Program-made: the position numbers and the translations under genes
The notes under the pieces: model-generated
The model's input: only the letters and a program-made list of their open reading frames with translations
The model's database searches: none
What the model was told of the DNA's origin: nothing
Source: an uncultured Eubacteriales bacterium
Lineage (GTDB): Bacteria; Bacillota; Clostridia; Christensenellales; Christensenellaceae
Assembly (NCBI GenBank): GCA_900545085.1
Contig: UQXU01000007.1
Coordinates: 1-41,618 of the forward strand
Reading direction: 5' to 3'
DNA length: 41,618 bases
In this document: piece after piece, positions 38,777 to 41,618 of the stretch
Layout of the letters: each line of letters starts with the position of its first letter
How positions within the stretch are numbered: the stretch's first letter is position 1

Positions 38777-38809
38777 AGAGTGCCGCAACTAGCTGCGGCA
38801 CTCTTTTTT
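38777..38809 (+). terminator. Terminator of the 4-hydroxybutyrate cluster
   Basis: A perfect AGAGTGCCGCA/TGCGGCACTCT stem with a 6-nt loop, then TTTTTT. Confidence 0.93.
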
Positions 38810-38835
38810 CTAAATTGATTTTATGGAGAAGGAAT

Positions 38836-39348
38836 ATGAATGATTTTTTGAAATCGTTGGATAAAGAGCAGCTCATACAGCTTTGCGAAAACTACGCAAA
38901 AAATTGGATAGCTCACGATGGATGCTGGTTCCAGTCCATAGAGAAAAAGCTGGGAATGGAGGAGGCGATAGAGCATGACGCCAATGCGTGGGAGGTATTT
39001 ACTGTTGTAGAGGCCAAGCGTGCGAAGCAGTTTTTGGGGCTGGGAGAAAATTCCGGCTTGGAAGGTCTGAAAAAAGCTCTTATGGTAAAAATGCAGTATG
39101 TGCTGAATCAGGGCGAATTTGAAATGCAAGGCAATTCGCTGATTTATAAGGCTGTGGTATGCAGAGTTCAGTATTCCCGCGCACGCAAAAACATGGATGC
39201 TTTCCCATGTAAGCCTGTCGGGCTGGTGGAGTATTCCGGCTTTGCAAAAGAAATAGACAGCAGAATTACTACGGAATGTATTAGCTGCCCGCCTGACGTA
39301 ACAGATCCCAGCTGCGGATGTATCTGGAAATTTACTCTGAATGAATAA
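38836..39348 (+). CDS. Conserved protein, DUF6125-like
   Basis: A 170-residue soluble protein. It begins with a helical part containing KEQLIQLCENYAKNWIAHDGCWFQSIEKKLG, has a middle segment EVFTVVEAKRAKQFLGLG, and ends with a cysteine-rich module (FPCKPVGLVEYSGFAKEIDS, TECISCPPDVTDPSCGCIWKFTL). It resembles a family I know as DUF6125, common in anaerobes and without known function; the conserved Cys residues suggest metal or substrate binding. The start at 38836 has GAGAAGGA upstream, and an earlier ATG at 38815 lacks a site. It sits behind the cluster's terminator and has ordinary codon use, so it is probably separate from the butyrate genes. Confidence 0.78.
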   Translation: MNDFLKSLDKEQLIQLCENYAKNWIAHDGCWFQSIEKKLGMEEAIEHDANAWEVFTVVEAKRAKQFLGLGENSGLEGLKKALMVKMQYVLNQGEFEMQGNSLIYKAVVCRVQYSRARKNMDAFPCKPVGLVEYSGFAKEIDSRITTECISCPPDVTDPSCGCIWKFTLNE

Positions 39349-39395
39349 AATGTGTTGTTACTGGTCTGTAAGTTTATATAAGTGAAGTGAGATTT

Positions 39396-39435
39396 AAAGC
39401 CGCGCAGGATAAGATAAGCCCTGAGCGGCTTTTTG
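39396..39435 (+). terminator. Terminator of the DUF6125-like gene
   Basis: AAAGCCGC/GCGGCTTT around a 21-nt loop, then a T run. Confidence 0.72.
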
Positions 39436-39719
39436 CTTTAGCACCGGAATTTTATCGTTCAAAATTTTTCCGCCCTGAGCCGGGATGCGTTCTAAAGTTT
39501 TATCAAGAACGGAAGTTGTTGATAAAACTCAGCTGTTTCAGCAGGATTAAAGAGGAACACAGACGTTACGATAAATGACTTGAAATCACCTCGAATAATA
39601 TTTTAAGCTTGCAAAACAAGTACACCATTTTCAGATTAATGCTGCAGCGAAAACGTCTCGGGATAAAAATAGCGCTGAAGGATAAAAATACTCTAAAAAG
39701 ATGCGGAAGGATGAAAATA
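39436..39719. other. Intergenic region before the BofC-like gene
   Basis: About 280 bp with no gene I can support. The frame through it into the next gene lacks homology and a ribosome site. GGAAGG at 39705 is the Shine-Dalgarno of the following gene. No convincing promoter was found. Confidence 0.45.
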
Positions 39720-40238
39720 ATGATGAGCAAAAGAATTACATTTAGTCTCATAATTCTCGCTTTAATTGCAGCTTTGGGATATATGCTCGCTGCAAATGGA
39801 GAAAGTGTATCAAACAGCGCTGCGAAAGAGGCGTCGGGAGCAGGAGGCAGAGTGACCTTCAATACAAAACTGGTTCGTGTTTACGATTATACATGCTGCT
39901 CTCATCAAGAGGAGCTGGAATCTGATGCGCGGCAGTTTATAGGCTTGGACGAGGAGGAGCTTTCTGAAAGATTAGAAGACGGATGGAATATAGAAACATT
40001 CTCCGAGGCGGAAGTAAAGCTGTACAGAAAGCTGAATTGTTATTGTCAACAGCATGTCGTGTTAAAAAGAGAGGGAGAGAGTCTGGTTGCTCTCAGGACT
40101 ATAGCCAGAACAGACGAGCAGGAAGAGATAGCAGTGTATTCTTATGATGCGCAGACTCCGGAGGAAGAGAAGCAGCTGGAAGCGGGGATGGTTTTTGCCG
40201 ATATGAGCGAAGCGGAGGCTTTTGCAGCTCAAGGATGA
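39720..40238 (+). CDS. BofC-like membrane-anchored protein
   Basis: A 172-residue protein with an N-terminal membrane segment (RITFSLIILALIAALGYMLA) that could be an anchor or uncleaved signal, then a soluble outer part. The outer part has YDYTCCSHQEEL, GLDEEELSERLEDGWNIETFSEAEV and NCYCQQHVVLKREGESLVAL, a pattern resembling the BofC C-terminal domain (a sporulation regulator of the SpoIVB protease in Bacillus). The link is from memory and not certain. ATG 39720 or 39723 is favoured by GGAAGG about 9 bp upstream. Function by homology would be in forespore signalling or envelope control. It is followed by a separate promoter for proA. Confidence 0.6.
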   Translation: MMSKRITFSLIILALIAALGYMLAANGESVSNSAAKEASGAGGRVTFNTKLVRVYDYTCCSHQEELESDARQFIGLDEEELSERLEDGWNIETFSEAEVKLYRKLNCYCQQHVVLKREGESLVALRTIARTDEQEEIAVYSYDAQTPEEEKQLEAGMVFADMSEAEAFAAQG

Positions 40239-40244
40239 AAAAGC

Positions 40245-40273
40245 TTGAAAGCTGCAGCCGCGTAAGGTATAAT
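40245..40273 (+). promoter_or_regulatory. Promoter of proA
   Basis: TTGAAA (40245-40250), a 17-bp spacer and TATAAT (40268-40273), 52 bp before the ATG. Confidence 0.82.
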
Positions 40274-40325
40274 AAAAAGCAAGTGGTAAAGTAAAAAGCA
40301 GGGATAAATCGGATAGGAGGAAAAA

Positions 40326-41567
40326 ATGCAGCACTTGATTGAAGGCGCACAGCGCGCCAGAGAAGCATACCGAAAGCTCGCGCTGATGTCTACTCAGGAA
40401 AAAAATGATATACTGCTCGCGATGGCGGACGGCCTTGAGCAAAGTGAAAATGATATACTTGAGAAAAATGCGCTCGATATGAAAAACGCTCGAGCGAACG
40501 GCATGACCGAAGCTATGCAGGACAGACTTGCGCTGAATCATGAAAGAATAGCAGGCATGGCGGACGGTCTGAGGAGTGTGGCGGCGCTCGCAGACCCCGT
40601 GGGTGAGATTGTAAGCGGATCTACTCTGCCAAATGGCTTGCAGATACTTAAAAAGCGGGTTCCTATGGGCGTTATAGGCATAATATACGAATCGCGTCCG
40701 AATGTTACGGCGGATGCAATGGGGCTTTGTCTTAAAACAGGAAATGCAGTTATGCTGAAAGGCGGCAAAGAGGCTATTCATTCGAATATGGCGATTGCAC
40801 GCGCAGCGATAGCGGCCGGCGTAAAGGCCGGTTTGCCCGAAGGCGCAGTGTTTATGGTAGAAGATACAACGCGCGCGGCGGCAGAGCACATGATGAAAAT
40901 GAACGGATACATAGACGTGCTTATTCCTCGAGGAGGAACAGGCCTGATTCAGTCCGTAGTTAAAAACGCCTCTGTTCCCGTAATCGAAACAGGCACAGGA
41001 AATTGCAATGTATATGTAGACGAATGGGCAGAGCAGCAGATGGCGATAGACATAGTAATAAACGGAAAAACATCGCGTCCGTCTGTATGCAATGCCGTAG
41101 AGAGCATATTAGTTCACAGCGCGATAGCTGACGAATTTCTGCCGGCTATGCTGGGCGCGCTCATGGAGGCCGGCGTGGAAGTGCGCGGATGCGAACGCAC
41201 GCAGGCTTATGAAGGCGTAAAACCGGCGACAGAAGAAGACTACGGCACAGAATTTTTGGATTATATAGTCTCTGTTAAGGTAGTGGACAGTGTAGAAGAG
41301 GCGATAGAGCACATAAACAAGTATGGCACAGGGCACTCCGAGTGCATAGTTACTGCGCTGCACAAAAACGCGAAGCTGTTCCAGAACGGCGTGGACGCGG
41401 CTGCTGTATATGTAAATGCTTCCACTCGCTTCACTGACGGCGGTGAATTCGGCATGGGCGCGGAGATAGGCATAAGCACTCAGAAGCTCCATGCACGAGG
41501 CCCGATGGGACTCACAGAGCTGACTACTGTAAAGTATTTGATAGACGGCGACGGTCAGATAAGATAA
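40326..41567 (+). CDS. proA: Glutamate-5-semialdehyde dehydrogenase (gamma-glutamyl phosphate reductase)
   Basis: A 413-residue aldehyde-dehydrogenase-fold enzyme that reduces gamma-glutamyl phosphate to glutamate semialdehyde with NADPH, the second step of proline synthesis. It has YESRPNVTADAMGLCLKTGN, LIPRGGTGLI, ETGTGNCNVYVDE, and the active Cys in TSRPSVCNAVESILVH. Length is normal and the C-terminus ends as usual for the family (LTTVKYLIDGDGQIR). GGAGG precedes the ATG. proB is not upstream; it could follow beyond the window. Its TAA stop is the first triplet of repeat R1 copy E, but here no residues seem to be lost. Confidence 0.96.
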   Translation: MQHLIEGAQRAREAYRKLALMSTQEKNDILLAMADGLEQSENDILEKNALDMKNARANGMTEAMQDRLALNHERIAGMADGLRSVAALADPVGEIVSGSTLPNGLQILKKRVPMGVIGIIYESRPNVTADAMGLCLKTGNAVMLKGGKEAIHSNMAIARAAIAAGVKAGLPEGAVFMVEDTTRAAAEHMMKMNGYIDVLIPRGGTGLIQSVVKNASVPVIETGTGNCNVYVDEWAEQQMAIDIVINGKTSRPSVCNAVESILVHSAIADEFLPAMLGALMEAGVEVRGCERTQAYEGVKPATEEDYGTEFLDYIVSVKVVDSVEEAIEHINKYGTGHSECIVTALHKNAKLFQNGVDAAAVYVNASTRFTDGGEFGMGAEIGISTQKLHARGPMGLTELTTVKYLIDGDGQIR

Positions 41568-41618
41568 CCGTGAACAGATGTCCCCCGCCTCTATAGGCGG
41601 CGGGTTCCATCTAAGCCT
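41565..41618 (+). repeat. Dispersed repeat R1, copy E (cut by the window end)
   Basis: TAACCGTGAACAGATG, then CCCCGCC/GGCGGG hairpin arms and CCATCTAAGCCT, matching the left third of copies A and D. Confidence 0.8.

Noticed and set aside
39387..39578. 63-codon frame over the terminator of the DUF6125-like gene
   Set aside because: It covers the terminator hairpin, lacks a ribosome site and has no recognisable domain.

Overview
The window looks like chromosomal DNA of a spore-forming or spore-former-derived anaerobic Clostridia (Bacillota) species that ferments through 4-hydroxybutyrate. The evidence is Gram-positive style Shine-Dalgarno sites and sigma-A promoters, HPr kinase, a TRAP (MtrB) homologue, the sporulation protein YunB, a BofC-like protein, and a 4-hydroxybutyrate dehydrogenase / 4-hydroxybutyryl-CoA dehydratase / CoA-transferase cluster very like that of Clostridium aminobutyricum. 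Most genes are rich in ATA, AGA and GCG codons. I do not assign a genus.

Layout. 1-1750: 3' part of a pyrimidine-nucleoside phosphorylase gene, then ferritin. 1750-12133: an array of six divergent paralogous lipoproteins (431-475 aa, all with a lipobox Cys followed by a TP motif), interrupted by one small secreted protein. The spacers hold a duplicated promoter block of about 255 bp, a two-copy structured element (R2) and a dispersed palindromic repeat (R1). 12236-18290: two ABC cassettes on the same strand, first two ABC-2 type permeases plus an ATPase, then a MacB/FtsX-type ATPase, a membrane-anchored extracellular beta-sandwich protein and a permease. Array and cassettes together make a 16-kb cell-envelope island, the best candidate here for an undescribed system.

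18300-21552: initiator tRNA (minus strand), ogt, hprK (minus) and a Cof-type HAD phosphatase (minus). 21848-29443: dnaE, mtrB with altered RNA-contact residues, pfkA with an unusual active-site residue, a thioesterase gene broken by an amber codon, a 51-aa membrane protein gene on the minus strand, a uracil-DNA glycosylase without the usual Fe-S cysteines, and a frameshifted SH3/peptidoglycan-binding protein gene. 29510-34261: class A penicillin-binding protein (minus), yunB, yebC.

34343-38809: the 4-hydroxybutyrate cluster, with codon use sharply different from its neighbours (ATC for Ile, ACA for Thr, CTC/CTG for Leu), intercistronic hairpins and strong terminators, as expected of a very highly expressed catabolic operon. 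38836-41567: a DUF6125-like protein, a BofC-like protein and proA. The window ends inside another R1 copy.

Functional picture: succinate semialdehyde is reduced by 4hbD, activated by the CoA-transferase and dehydrated by AbfD to vinylacetyl/crotonyl-CoA, leading to butyrate. The lipoprotein array and exporters are envelope functions of unknown purpose. The repeats R1 and R2 show base changes that preserve pairing between copies, so their folded form is probably maintained.
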